From positions 558,001 through 622,000 of the forward strand of contig NZ_FRCP01000005.1 in NCBI RefSeq assembly GCF_900142955.1: DNA of 64,000 nucleotides. Reading direction: 5' to 3'. The DNA comes from Anaerosporobacter mobilis DSM 15930 (lineage in GTDB: Bacteria; Bacillota; Clostridia; Lachnospirales; Lachnospiraceae). The notes beneath the pieces were generated by a model. It ran no database searches. It saw nothing but the letters and a program-made list of their open reading frames with translations, and was not told where the DNA came from. The position numbers and the translations under genes were made by a program. Every line of letters starts with the position of its first letter. The stretch's first letter is position 1. Shown here piece after piece: positions 51,692 to 61,021 of this stretch.

Positions 51692-52567
51692 ATGAAAACT
51701 CTTTATGAAAAAATTGATATGATTAACTCTCCTTTTGAAGCCTTCTATGTAACAAAAGAGAATTTTATTGAAAAGATAGCTGCCCATTGGCATTACTTTG
51801 TTGAGATTATGTATCTTGTAAGCGGAACCGTCCAAGTTAACTGTGACAATATAGATCATCATCTAAACGCTGGTGATTTAATATTCTTTCATCCCGGCTC
51901 CATTCATAGTATATATAATCCCTCCGACGATATGCATTATGCCATTATAAAGCTGAATCTAAGTAGTTTGCACACGATTGGTGATCATTTTCTTAAACCC
52001 GTTGCAATTATTCGAACCGCTAAGGGCAACGAAAAAGCTCCAATCCATGTACAACAAGAAGAGCTTAAAGCTCTACCAATAGCTGATTGGTTCAAACGAT
52101 GTATCACCGAATTATCAAAAAAGGCATATGGATATGATATCAGCTTTTACTCTACTGTTTCTAACATACTAATTGAAATCATTCGAATCTGGAAACAACA
52201 TGGTTTTGTGGTTGAACAAACTTCACCAGCAGCACCGAATATAGGAACGATTCAAACAATCACAGAATACATAGATGAACATTCCCAGCAACCGCTTCGT
52301 GTTGATGAACTTGCCCATATGTGTGATATGAGTTATTCTTATTTCGCAAAAAACTTCCAACTTCTTTATGGGCAATCTTGCAAAGAATATATCGCTTCCA
52401 TTCGTATTCGAAAAGCTAAGGATCTTCTTATCTATACTGATCTGGATCAAAATTACATTAGTCAAGACACCGGTTTTTCTGATTGTAGTCATTTTATCCG
52501 TGTTTTTAAACAGAAGGAAGGAATCACACCAAAGCAGTTTAGAATCAAACACATCACACACCAGTAA
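51692..52567 (+). CDS. AraC-family regulator with cupin sensor domain
   Basis: The protein has 291 aa. An N-terminal cupin arm (WHYFVEIMYLVSGTVQVNC, DLIFFHPGSIHSIY) binds a sugar or similar ligand. The C-terminal AraC double helix-turn-helix shows MSYSYFAKNFQLLYGQS and GFSDCSHFIRVFKQKEGITPKQF. It is divergent from the beta-mannosidase gene and convergent with the importer, so it probably activates the mannosidase-galactosidase genes. AGGTGA precedes the ATG, and a TATAAT is at 51642-51647. Confidence 0.9.
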   Translation: MKTLYEKIDMINSPFEAFYVTKENFIEKIAAHWHYFVEIMYLVSGTVQVNCDNIDHHLNAGDLIFFHPGSIHSIYNPSDDMHYAIIKLNLSSLHTIGDHFLKPVAIIRTAKGNEKAPIHVQQEELKALPIADWFKRCITELSKKAYGYDISFYSTVSNILIEIIRIWKQHGFVVEQTSPAAPNIGTIQTITEYIDEHSQQPLRVDELAHMCDMSYSYFAKNFQLLYGQSCKEYIASIRIRKAKDLLIYTDLDQNYISQDTGFSDCSHFIRVFKQKEGITPKQFRIKHITHQ

Positions 52568-52649
52568 AGAGACAATCTTCAAGGTTTTATGTGATTTCAT
52601 GGATATTTCATATCCGTGTTACACCAACCATATGAAGATTGTCTCTTTA
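52565..52649. repeat. 17-bp perfect inverted repeat with inner stem between convergent genes
   Basis: TAAAGAGACAATCTTCA (52565-52581) is an exact reverse complement of 52633-52649. The enclosed 51 nt hold GGATAT-TTC-ATATCC and a GGTT/AACC pair, giving a multi-stem structure. It overlaps the AraC stop codon. Only short T stretches follow, so it is a bidirectional terminator with an unusual loop or something more. Confidence 0.65.
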
Positions 52650-52661
52650 CTAATATATTTC

Positions 52662-53504
52662 TTATCCTTTTACAGCACCGGCAACCATTCCTTTAATTAT
52701 CTGTTTACTAAACACAAAATAAAGAACAAGGATTGGTGACATTGTTAATAACATCGCTGCCATAATCTTCGGGTAATCCGAAGCAAACTGACCAGTAAAT
52801 TGCGTCATAGCAAGTGGTACCGTTTGGAACTTAGTATTAGAAATCAATACCAATGCAAACGAGAATTCATTCCAACAAGCAAAGGTCTGTATAATTGCAA
52901 TCGTTGTTAGGATTGGTTTCGTAACCGGTAATATAATGCTGAACAAGGTACGGCTAAAACTACTTCCATCGATTGCAGCCGCTTCTTCAAGAGCAACTGG
53001 TATCCCCTTTACAAACCCTTCCACCAGAAATATTGCAATCGGTAATCCAAAAGCTACGTAAGGTATAATTAATGTATACCATTTATCCGTTAACCCAAAA
53101 TTCTTAAAAACAATATAAATTGGTACCAACAGGGAATGAATTGGAATTAACATCCCCATTAAGAACATTACATAGATTACTCTATTTAGTTTGAACTTTA
53201 TTCTTGAAATAATATAGCCTACAATGAATCCACAGGTAACAATCAATACTATAGATATGAAAGTAGTTCTTAAGCTGTTAAACATGGATTGATAAATATG
53301 ATAATCTGGATTAGTAAGTACTTTCGTATAATTACTTATAGTAGGGTTTGCTGGTAAACCAACGATATCAGCATTGAATACACGCTTCTCTTTCAATGAT
53401 GAATAAAACATCCATATCAATGGGAAGATACAACTTAATGAAAATATAATCAAAATCAAGTTAACAAAAACCTTAGAAAACATATGTCTTGATTGTTTTT
53501 CCAT
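52662..53504 (-). CDS. Sugar ABC transporter permease, MalG type
   Basis: The protein has 280 aa with six hydrophobic segments. The conserved EAA loop is EEAAAIDGSSFSRTLFSIILP. It is the second permease of a CUT1 importer, with the binding protein and MalF-type gene upstream. Its start overlaps the stop of the MalF-type gene by one base (TAATG). No ATPase gene is in the cluster, so a shared MsmK-type ATPase must be encoded elsewhere. Confidence 0.93.
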   Translation of the reverse strand: MEKQSRHMFSKVFVNLILIIFSLSCIFPLIWMFYSSLKEKRVFNADIVGLPANPTISNYTKVLTNPDYHIYQSMFNSLRTTFISIVLIVTCGFIVGYIISRIKFKLNRVIYVMFLMGMLIPIHSLLVPIYIVFKNFGLTDKWYTLIIPYVAFGLPIAIFLVEGFVKGIPVALEEAAAIDGSSFSRTLFSIILPVTKPILTTIAIIQTFACWNEFSFALVLISNTKFQTVPLAMTQFTGQFASDYPKIMAAMLLTMSPILVLYFVFSKQIIKGMVAGAVKG

Positions 53505-54400
53505 TATGCCACCTCCTTATCTTTCGAGAAGTAAGTAATTAATTTTTGTGAGCCAAGAATAACGATTAAGCTCAATACGAAAATACCAATTGAAATTGCA
53601 CTACCATATCCCATATTTTGTTGTCCAAATGAAACTTTGTACCCATAGAGTGCCATAACCATAGAAGATCTACCTGGACCACCTGAAGTCATTACATAAA
53701 TATGATCGAATGCTTTCATGTTACCCGCGATACATAAAGTAACACATACTAACAATGTATTCTTAATTAAAGGAAGTACGATATATATAGCTCTTTGGAA
53801 TGCATTCGCACCATCAATCTCTGATACTTCAAAAATCTCTTGGTCAATGGACGATATGGCTGATAAGATAATAACCATATAATAACCGATAAACTGCCAT
53901 ATCAATGGAATTGCAATAAGTAACATTACTAACTTAGGTTCATTCAACCAAACTTTAGCAGAATCTCCTTTGCCGATTAGATCTAATAACCAATTTAATA
54001 GACCTCTTTTGTAATCATAGATCATGCTCCAAATGAATCCAATCGATACTGCTGCAATAGTACTTGGGAAGAAACCAAATGTACGATGAATTCCTTTTAA
54101 CTTTGTATATCTTGAATTAATCATTAATACGAATATAAACGCTAAACCAATCTGTCCAATTATACAGGCAATAACCAAGTAAATATTATGTCCAAAAGCA
54201 CTCCAGAAGTTAATATCTTTAATCAATGTTATGTAATTTTCAAGACCATTAAAGGTTTTATTAGGGCCACCTTTCCAGTTAAAGAAACTATAATAGAACG
54301 CAGTAGCCAATGGTACAAAAACAGAAAACACATAAATAAGAACTGGTATAAGTAAGTAAAAGAATACTACTCTTTTCTTGGGACGTATGGAACTAAGCAT
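53504..54400 (-). CDS. Sugar ABC transporter permease, MalF type
   Basis: The protein has 298 aa with six hydrophobic segments and the EAA loop FEVSEIDGANAFQRAIYIVLP. It is part of the same CUT1 importer. AAGGAGG precedes the start. It follows the binding-protein gene after 106 bp that include a strong hairpin, which should keep the binding protein in excess. Confidence 0.93.
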   Translation of the reverse strand: MLSSIRPKKRVVFFYLLIPVLIYVFSVFVPLATAFYYSFFNWKGGPNKTFNGLENYITLIKDINFWSAFGHNIYLVIACIIGQIGLAFIFVLMINSRYTKLKGIHRTFGFFPSTIAAVSIGFIWSMIYDYKRGLLNWLLDLIGKGDSAKVWLNEPKLVMLLIAIPLIWQFIGYYMVIILSAISSIDQEIFEVSEIDGANAFQRAIYIVLPLIKNTLLVCVTLCIAGNMKAFDHIYVMTSGGPGRSSMVMALYGYKVSFGQQNMGYGSAISIGIFVLSLIVILGSQKLITYFSKDKEVA

Positions 54401-54425
54401 AGACTCCCTCCTTGTATCCGATAGA

Positions 54426-54462
54426 ATAATTGGTTCTCATGATGTTTACTCACGAGAACCAA
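54426..54462 (-). repeat. Intercistronic hairpin after the sugar-binding protein gene
   Basis: AATTGGTTCTC (54426-54436) and GAGAACCAATT (54452-54462) pair exactly around a 15-nt loop. No U-run follows. It is the same arrangement as after mglB. Confidence 0.65.
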
Positions 54463-54506
54463 TTCATTCATTAATATTGTCAAGTCAACTTGAGTAGATT
54501 AATATT

Positions 54507-55955
54507 TTAATAATTTTCTTCGTAAGCTTTTTGTGCGTTTGCTGCAACTGTTTCTGGATCAATTTCTCCATTAACCATTGTTTGTAAATCAGTATTTAAT
54601 ACATCCCAAACTGCACCAGTTAAGAAAGAGTCATAGATTTCACAACCTGGATTTTGGTAGAAATTATAGAAATCAGTTGTGAATTGATCAAATTTACTCA
54701 TATCTACAGAATCAACTTTTGTCAATGCTGATAAAGCATAGTTTTCTGCAACATATGTTGAGAAATCTGAACCAGTTAATTTGTAAGCTAAATCGATACA
54801 AGCAGCTAATTTGTCTGGATCATCAGCAACTTTTGCATTGATTGCTACAGCATAACCCATACCAGTGTTGTGAGTATTTGTTGAACCTGAAGCACCAGCA
54901 GGTTGAGGGATTACAGCAAATTTAGTTCTAGCATATAATTCTGGATCGCTTTCTTTTAAAGTAGCTCCGATATAAGAGATATCCCAGTTACCGCCGATTA
55001 CTGCTGCTGCAGATCCGTCGATGTAGTATTCTCTCGCATCTTCGTTAGTTATTGCATTGAAGTCCTTATTAAATACACCTGCTTGGAAGATTTCTTGTGT
55101 GAATTTTAATGAATCTACGAATGCTTGATCTGTGAACTTAGCACCAGTTTTTTCAATAATTGAGTGATACCAGTCAGAACCAGTAAAACGATCACCTACT
55201 GTTGATAAGAAACATGAGTTCATATTCCATTTGTCTCTGTTACCAAAAGCAACTTCTGTAACTTTCTTATCATCAAAGAATGCTTTTGCGCTTACGATCT
55301 CGTCCCAAGTAGTAGGGAATGCATCAAATCCTGCTGCTTTCCAAAGTTCTGAATCGTAAGCTACGATTGCACAAGAACCTTCACAAAGTGCTGGTAACCC
55401 ATAAGTTTTTCCATCATATTGGAATGGGTAGAATTTACTTAAATCATATTGAGCTGCATATGGAGAAGTATTAATAATATCTGTCATATCTAAGATAAGA
55501 CCTTGGTCAGCCCAAGCTTTTGTATTCATACCTTGTAATAAGAATACATCTGGTAAGTCATTTGCGCCTGCTAAAGTGGCAATTTTACTTTTATATTCAT
55601 CATTTGCTAATACATTTTGTTCAAGCTTGATGTCTTTATGAGCATCGGCCCATTGTTGGTTCATAGTACGGAATCCATCAGATCCACCATTTCCTTGTGC
55701 TTCTTCTGATGTAGAGAAATGCATAATGTTAATTGTTCCTTTGTAAGCTAATTCACTAGACGAAGTATCTGTCGTCGTTGTGTCTGTCGTAGTGTCATCT
55801 GTTTCTTTCGTATCATCTGTTTTAGTTTCATTCGTAGCAGTTTCTGTACTATTCGTATCTTTTGTTGCAGAATTATTATTCTTCTTTCCACAACCAACTG
55901 CCATTGAAGCTACTAATGTTACACATAACACTAAACTAAGTAATTTTCTTTTCAT
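54507..55955 (-). CDS. Sugar-binding lipoprotein (CUT1, MsmE/MalE-like)
   Basis: The protein has 482 aa. A lipoprotein signal (MKRKLLSLVLCVTLV.. then AVGCGKK) is followed by a Thr/Asp/Glu-rich linker and an SBP_bac_1 domain (TINIMHFSTSEE, YGLPALCEGS, GGNWDISYIG). The ATG at 55955 has AGGAG eight bases upstream; a longer frame from 56000 is unlikely. It should bind manno- or galactomanno-oligosaccharides given the beta-mannosidase and alpha-galactosidase genes nearby. Confidence 0.93.
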   Translation of the reverse strand: MKRKLLSLVLCVTLVASMAVGCGKKNNNSATKDTNSTETATNETKTDDTKETDDTTTDTTTTDTSSSELAYKGTINIMHFSTSEEAQGNGGSDGFRTMNQQWADAHKDIKLEQNVLANDEYKSKIATLAGANDLPDVFLLQGMNTKAWADQGLILDMTDIINTSPYAAQYDLSKFYPFQYDGKTYGLPALCEGSCAIVAYDSELWKAAGFDAFPTTWDEIVSAKAFFDDKKVTEVAFGNRDKWNMNSCFLSTVGDRFTGSDWYHSIIEKTGAKFTDQAFVDSLKFTQEIFQAGVFNKDFNAITNEDAREYYIDGSAAAVIGGNWDISYIGATLKESDPELYARTKFAVIPQPAGASGSTNTHNTGMGYAVAINAKVADDPDKLAACIDLAYKLTGSDFSTYVAENYALSALTKVDSVDMSKFDQFTTDFYNFYQNPGCEIYDSFLTGAVWDVLNTDLQTMVNGEIDPETVAANAQKAYEENY

Positions 55956-56282
55956 AACATCTTCTCCTTTTATATGTTTTTTAGTAATCACTTTCTGCAA
56001 CCCCCATCTTATGTGCAGTAGTTATTTACTAACTAGAGTATACCAAATTTTCTCATTATACAGAATAGACAATTCAATCCTACTAATTGCATATTTTTGT
56101 TGTCATTTTTTCTTAATCGTTTTAGTATAATTCCTTTATTTTCAGGGAATTTTCTTGTTTAAATGGACATAATTGATATATGATTAGTACTTTTTTGAAC
56201 TCTTCATAACGTTCTATTCAAAATTGTATAATAAATCACTATTCTTTTAGTAATTCTATTTACACGTTTAAGAATCAAAAAA

Positions 56283-56341
56283 GAACGATTTTCCAAAACA
56301 AAATATGCTAATCACGCATACTATATTTGGGGAAAATCGTT
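56283..56341 (-). terminator. Terminator of the YesM/YesN operon
   Basis: GGAACGATTTTCC and GGAAAATCGTTC pair around an inner stem-loop and are followed by TTTTTT on the minus strand. It lies just after the regulator gene stop codon and upstream of the sugar-binding protein promoter. Confidence 0.85.
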
Positions 56342-56352
56342 CCTATCATTGC

Positions 56353-57114
56353 TTATTTACTACATGTTCTATATTCACTTGGCGTCTTATTCGTATGCAT
56401 TTTAAACACTCGACTAAAGTAAAATGCATCTTTATATCCTACCAATTCACCAATTCTACTTACTTCCATGTCTTTATACTGTATTAAAAGCTGTTTTGCC
56501 TGATTAATACGTAACGTTGTTAGGTATTTCGATGGAGATTGGCATGCTATTTTCTTAAATACTTTCCCAAGATATTCTTGAGAGAATCCTATTGAATCTG
56601 CCAATGAACGAAGCGATATGTCTTGCATATAGTTCTCTTTGAAATAATTAACCATTAATGTATAGATCTCTTCTTGTGATAAATCATGTTGCTTATCTGA
56701 TAGAGTTCGAATCCTCTGTGACTTCGCATCAAAATAGTTCACTATTTCTACTAAGGTTTCTCTTAGTTCTTCCGTTCGTATCGGCTTTAAGATATAATTA
56801 TGTACATTATGCCGCATTGCCTCTTTCGCATAAGAAAACTCATCGTATCCACTTAATATTATAATCTTTGTATCTGGATACTTTCGATTGACATATTTAA
56901 TAACTTCTAAACCATCACATTGAGGCATGCGAATATCCGTTATTATTATATTGGGTACTTCCTTTTCTACAAGTAATATCCCATCTACCCCATTACTTGC
57001 CTCACCTAGATATACAAGTGGTAAACCTAAACTTTCGATTTTCTTTATTATATTCTTCCGAATTAATGGTTCATCTTCAATTACAATAAACTTATAAGTG
57101 ATTTCCGTATTCAT
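56353..57114 (-). CDS. Response regulator, YesN type, short form
   Basis: The protein has 253 aa. The receiver domain has the phosphorylated Asp in NIIITDIRMPQCDG and the Lys in YILKPI; the AraC double helix-turn-helix follows directly (SQEYLGKVFKKIA, YKDAFYFSRVFKMHTNKTPSEY). It lacks the long middle domain of the regulator at 11258. It is 21 bp after its partner kinase and just upstream of the CUT1 sugar importer, which it probably activates. Confidence 0.92.
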   Translation of the reverse strand: MNTEITYKFIVIEDEPLIRKNIIKKIESLGLPLVYLGEASNGVDGILLVEKEVPNIIITDIRMPQCDGLEVIKYVNRKYPDTKIIILSGYDEFSYAKEAMRHNVHNYILKPIRTEELRETLVEIVNYFDAKSQRIRTLSDKQHDLSQEEIYTLMVNYFKENYMQDISLRSLADSIGFSQEYLGKVFKKIACQSPSKYLTTLRINQAKQLLIQYKDMEVSRIGELVGYKDAFYFSRVFKMHTNKTPSEYRTCSK

Positions 57115-57135
57115 TAAACTTCCCCCACCTTTCCA

Positions 57136-58995
57136 CTACAAGACATTCTTCTCCTTAACTGTCTCAATCGGTCCGCCTAATATGAATTTCGTACGTCCTG
57201 GATAGTGATTCACAATTGTAAACATTGCTTTCTCACCGTACAATAATTTCATACGTAAATACGTATTCTTTAGTCCCATCCCTCCAATTTCCATGTTATA
57301 GAATGCATTTTTCTTAGTTTCTCTAAATTCCTTAAGCAACTTTTCTTTCTGCTCATCACTAAGCATTCCTCCATTATCCTCAATCTCAATTCTCCAATTC
57401 TTTCTTCTCTTAAACGCTGAGATTTTTAACACCCAAGGTGGCTTTTTATTAAACCCATGCTTGAATGCATTCTCAACGATAGGTTGTAGAATGAGTTTTG
57501 GGATTGGGACCTCTTTTACAGCATCAGATATATCACATATGTATGTAAGATCCTCACCATACCGAATCTTCATACAATCGATATACTTTTGTATACAAAC
57601 TAGTTCCTCTTCAAGCGGTACTTTCATCTCTTTCGTCGAAGATATATATCTGAAATAATCACATAAGGAATTACATAATTGAATAATCTCCTCATTCATC
57701 TCCTCCTCTGCCATTATACTCATATGAGTAAGGCAATTATAGAGAAAATGAGGATTAATTAATGACTGTGTCGCGCTTAACTTTGCTCTCGTCTCTTCTG
57801 ATCTAGACAAGAGCACTTCCCTTGAAGAGTCCTTTAATTGTTCATACATCTTTCGAATTGCCTCACATAATTGGTGAATCTCAATTATATTACTATCAAT
57901 TTCATTGATATGTTCATTCTCTTCGTCAAGAACAGAGGTTATTGTAATCTGCCTTGTGGCATCTTTAATTTTCCTTAATGGCCTAGTTATCTTTCTTGAT
58001 AACATATAACATAAAACAATAACCATAAGGACCGTTATAAATCCAGCACTAACGAATACCACTCTATATTTATGTAAAGGATAATAAATCGACTGGCGAT
58101 TTTCATATACTAGAATCGACCAATTATAGCTATCGATTACTTGATAAGTAGCCAAACTCTTAATATAATACTCGGTTCGGACCCATTTGCTTATCAGTGG
58201 CTCCATATTATTATTTTTAATAATATTATAATTTTTTGTATAGTTTTCACCAGATCCATTGTAAGGATAGACGGTTTCACCACGATCATTGAATATAAAG
58301 ATTGAGGTATTCGGATTTTGCTTTTTCAATCGATCCACTAAGGAAAATAATCGTTCACAGTCCTGAATAACTTCTACAAAACCCACTTTTTTCCCGGTCC
58401 CATTATTGAATAAGCGTACAAGAGTTATGTACATATGATCTTCCATAAACTTATAAGAAGACTGACTGAATCTGATTTTTTCTGGAGCCGTAAAATATTT
58501 TTTTCCGTTAAGAGACAAAGCCTTTTCATACCAGCTTTTGTCAAGTAGACGTACATCGCTCATGGAATCACTTAATCCCGTACCAATACATTTTTGATTC
58601 AAAGTATAGACATTAACTTGAGAAGCAGAATTTATATTCTGCTGTGCTGCATTCAAAGCAGCATAGATTTGTAACATAGGAAAGTTAGAACTCTTCTTTG
58701 AGATACTTCCTAATTCCCCTTCTGTTTGATTTAGCCCCACAGAATCTCGAATAACATCCGAATATACTACGTTCGTTGCTATACTAGACATCTTGTTCAG
58801 CTCTGATTCAACTGCACTTTGTATCGAGGTGCAGAATGTTGTAGTTTGATTTTTCGCATCCATATAGATATTAGACTGGTATACTGCATCGATTACTACG
58901 AAAAATATCCCAAGTACAAAAATAATTCCACCTGCATAAATCCAAAATAAATATACAATCTGTGAATACTTTTTCTTTCTCATCAGTTTTTTCAT
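57136..58995 (-). CDS. Sensor histidine kinase, YesM type
   Basis: The protein has 619 aa. TM1 (about 18-40), a Cache-like extracellular domain of about 260 aa, TM2, HAMP, and a His_kinase domain with NPHFLYNCLTHM and an ATPase domain with QPIVENAFKHGF and GGMGLKNTYLRMK. The start is likely the ATG at 58995 (GAGTGG upstream). The upstream GTG at 59007 is less likely. With the YesN-type regulator it should sense oligosaccharides outside the cell and control the importer genes. Confidence 0.9.
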   Translation of the reverse strand: MKKLMRKKKYSQIVYLFWIYAGGIIFVLGIFFVVIDAVYQSNIYMDAKNQTTTFCTSIQSAVESELNKMSSIATNVVYSDVIRDSVGLNQTEGELGSISKKSSNFPMLQIYAALNAAQQNINSASQVNVYTLNQKCIGTGLSDSMSDVRLLDKSWYEKALSLNGKKYFTAPEKIRFSQSSYKFMEDHMYITLVRLFNNGTGKKVGFVEVIQDCERLFSLVDRLKKQNPNTSIFIFNDRGETVYPYNGSGENYTKNYNIIKNNNMEPLISKWVRTEYYIKSLATYQVIDSYNWSILVYENRQSIYYPLHKYRVVFVSAGFITVLMVIVLCYMLSRKITRPLRKIKDATRQITITSVLDEENEHINEIDSNIIEIHQLCEAIRKMYEQLKDSSREVLLSRSEETRAKLSATQSLINPHFLYNCLTHMSIMAEEEMNEEIIQLCNSLCDYFRYISSTKEMKVPLEEELVCIQKYIDCMKIRYGEDLTYICDISDAVKEVPIPKLILQPIVENAFKHGFNKKPPWVLKISAFKRRKNWRIEIEDNGGMLSDEQKEKLLKEFRETKKNAFYNMEIGGMGLKNTYLRMKLLYGEKAMFTIVNHYPGRTKFILGGPIETVKEKNVL

Positions 58996-59173
58996 ATGAA
59001 TACCCACTCTTATATTATTTTATTAGCTGAGATTGAATCCTATCTATTATCTAACAATAATGACACTTTTATGTATTACGATATTTCTAAATTAGTATAA
59101 TTACACAAGAAATCCAACTGTAATTACACATCTATGATAATTTATGTGATACACTTTGTCAACTAAAGGAAAA

Positions 59174-59803
59174 TTATTTTCTCCCAGTTAGGTAATAGAC
59201 GGCTACCTGTGTACGATGTGATAAATTCCCTTTCTCAAGTATAACACTAATGTAGTTTTTCACAGTTCCTTCGCTTAGAAATAACCGATCAGCAATGCCT
59301 CTGTTTGATAATCCTTCAGCAATTAATTGTATAATTTCAATCTCCCGAGCGGTAAATAAGTTAGCATCAAATCCCTCTAAAGGCTTACTGCGAAATTCCG
59401 TAACGTTATGAAATACCTTCGCATCTAGCGAATGTATCCCATTGTAAACTGACTTAATCGTTTGTTTCAACTGTTCTGGTGTATGATTCTTAATTAGGTA
59501 TCCAGCAGCACCATTCTGTAATGCAGCCTTAACCAGTTGATCATCATCAAATGTAGTTAGAATCAGAACTTTTCCTATACCTCTTCTTACAATCTCAGCC
59601 GTTGCTTCAATTCCGTCCATTACGGGCATCTGAATATCCATTAATATCACATCTGGCTGGTATTCCTTTGTTAATCTCACCGCTTCCTTACCGTTTGCGG
59701 CGCAGCCCAGAACCTCGAATTCTTCATCAACACTTAAGATTATCCGCATTCCATCTCGTACAAAATCACTATCATCTGCGATAATTACCTTAATTGGTTC
59801 CAT
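59174..59803 (-). CDS. Response regulator, NarL/LuxR type
   Basis: The protein has 209 aa. REC domain with phosphorylated Asp in VILMDIQMPVMDG and Lys in YLIKNH; LuxR helix-turn-helix (TAREIEIIQLIAEGLSNRGIAD in parts, EGTVKNYISVI). It overlaps the kinase gene by 14 bp and has GGGGGGA before the start. It should control the ABC-2 exporter of the same operon. Confidence 0.93.
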   Translation of the reverse strand: MEPIKVIIADDSDFVRDGMRIILSVDEEFEVLGCAANGKEAVRLTKEYQPDVILMDIQMPVMDGIEATAEIVRRGIGKVLILTTFDDDQLVKAALQNGAAGYLIKNHTPEQLKQTIKSVYNGIHSLDAKVFHNVTEFRSKPLEGFDANLFTAREIEIIQLIAEGLSNRGIADRLFLSEGTVKNYISVILEKGNLSHRTQVAVYYLTGRK

Positions 59804-60983
59804 CTCTTCCCCCCTCTAGTTCAATAGGAAATAACATCATTATCTCAAACCCAGCCTCACCCTGAATATTCAAGAAACCATTCACCGCCCGCATTCGATT
59901 TTTCATTCCCTGAATCCCCATTCCATCTTCTATTCTTTCACAGCCTCTTCCGTTATCTTGTATGTCACATCGAATTCTTTGATTCATTACATGTATCGTA
60001 ATCCGTATCTGTGTACATTTAGAATATTTCAGGGCATTGGATACTGCTTCATATGTATTGTCCAGAATAATCTCTACTACTTTATCTGGAATTCGTTTTT
60101 CGTCTCCCTCAATCTTAAATTGCGCTTCAATTCCGTACTTTTCTCTACATTCTTCACAAAGACTTACTATCTGAATAATTGCCAGTTGTTTTTTAGAAGG
60201 TTTCTCCTTACGAAAAATCACTCTAATCTCATCCATGCTACCCCTTAGATGATCAATTACTCCTTGTATGATATACTTACTTTCTTCAGGTTTTTGTTCA
60301 ATTAGAACTTTGGCTGCTTCTAACTGATAAACCGATCCATTAATACTATGACCTAATCGGTCATGAAGCTGTTGAAACAGTGTTTCTCTATCCTCAAGAA
60401 TTTTGTTTTCTGAATATAGATTTCTTTTTTCCATCTCCTTCTTAAAGCTCTGTCGTTGTAGATCCATATCTTCTTTCAGCTCATATTCTTCCTTAGCCGA
60501 GCTATTAATATAATCATTACATTTACGTATAACAATAGTATTCTGATAGTAAATTACTAGTAGCAAGGAACAAAACATAAACAGATTACTTGTAGAAACC
60601 TCCGTTTGAAACAACGTAAGATAACACAAACCGCTTATCCAAAAATTTCTGTCCCAATATGCTACACAATCAAGATATACAATGATAGCCCAAGGTGCAA
60701 TCGCTCCTAATCCATTATAATATGCCATTATGGCTATAACCAAAAGTGATAGTGACAGCCAAATCCATTTCTTACTTTCCTGTAATTCTAAACCAATTGT
60801 TACAAATACAAAAACAGCAACAAGTAACCATTCTAGTCCAATGGACCAAAATGGTTTCACCTCATTGCTAATGGAATACAGTATTACACTCAGACAGATC
60901 AATAATTTAATTACTATAAATTGATTTCTAGTGTTTTGTTCATTCACGATATCACCCATTTCTTTCAAGCTCAATATTAACAT
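59790..60983 (-). CDS. Sensor histidine kinase, HisKA_3 (LnrJ/DesK-like)
   Basis: The protein has 397 aa. About five N-terminal membrane helices, then a coiled coil, a HisKA_3 phosphoacceptor region (LFQQLHDRLGHSINGS) and an HATPase domain (EAVSNALKYSKC, DNGRGCE, GIQGMKNRM). No extracellular domain is seen, so it probably senses the membrane or a signal from the transporter. The start is uncertain: ATG 60983, ATG 60959 or GTG 60947 (GGGTGAT just upstream). Confidence 0.9.
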   Translation of the reverse strand: MLILSLKEMGDIVNEQNTRNQFIVIKLLICLSVILYSISNEVKPFWSIGLEWLLVAVFVFVTIGLELQESKKWIWLSLSLLVIAIMAYYNGLGAIAPWAIIVYLDCVAYWDRNFWISGLCYLTLFQTEVSTSNLFMFCSLLLVIYYQNTIVIRKCNDYINSSAKEEYELKEDMDLQRQSFKKEMEKRNLYSENKILEDRETLFQQLHDRLGHSINGSVYQLEAAKVLIEQKPEESKYIIQGVIDHLRGSMDEIRVIFRKEKPSKKQLAIIQIVSLCEECREKYGIEAQFKIEGDEKRIPDKVVEIILDNTYEAVSNALKYSKCTQIRITIHVMNQRIRCDIQDNGRGCERIEDGMGIQGMKNRMRAVNGFLNIQGEAGFEIMMLFPIELEGGRDGTN

Positions 60984-61021
60984 AATTTCTTAATTTTGTC
61001 GAATATATCCATTAAGAATCC

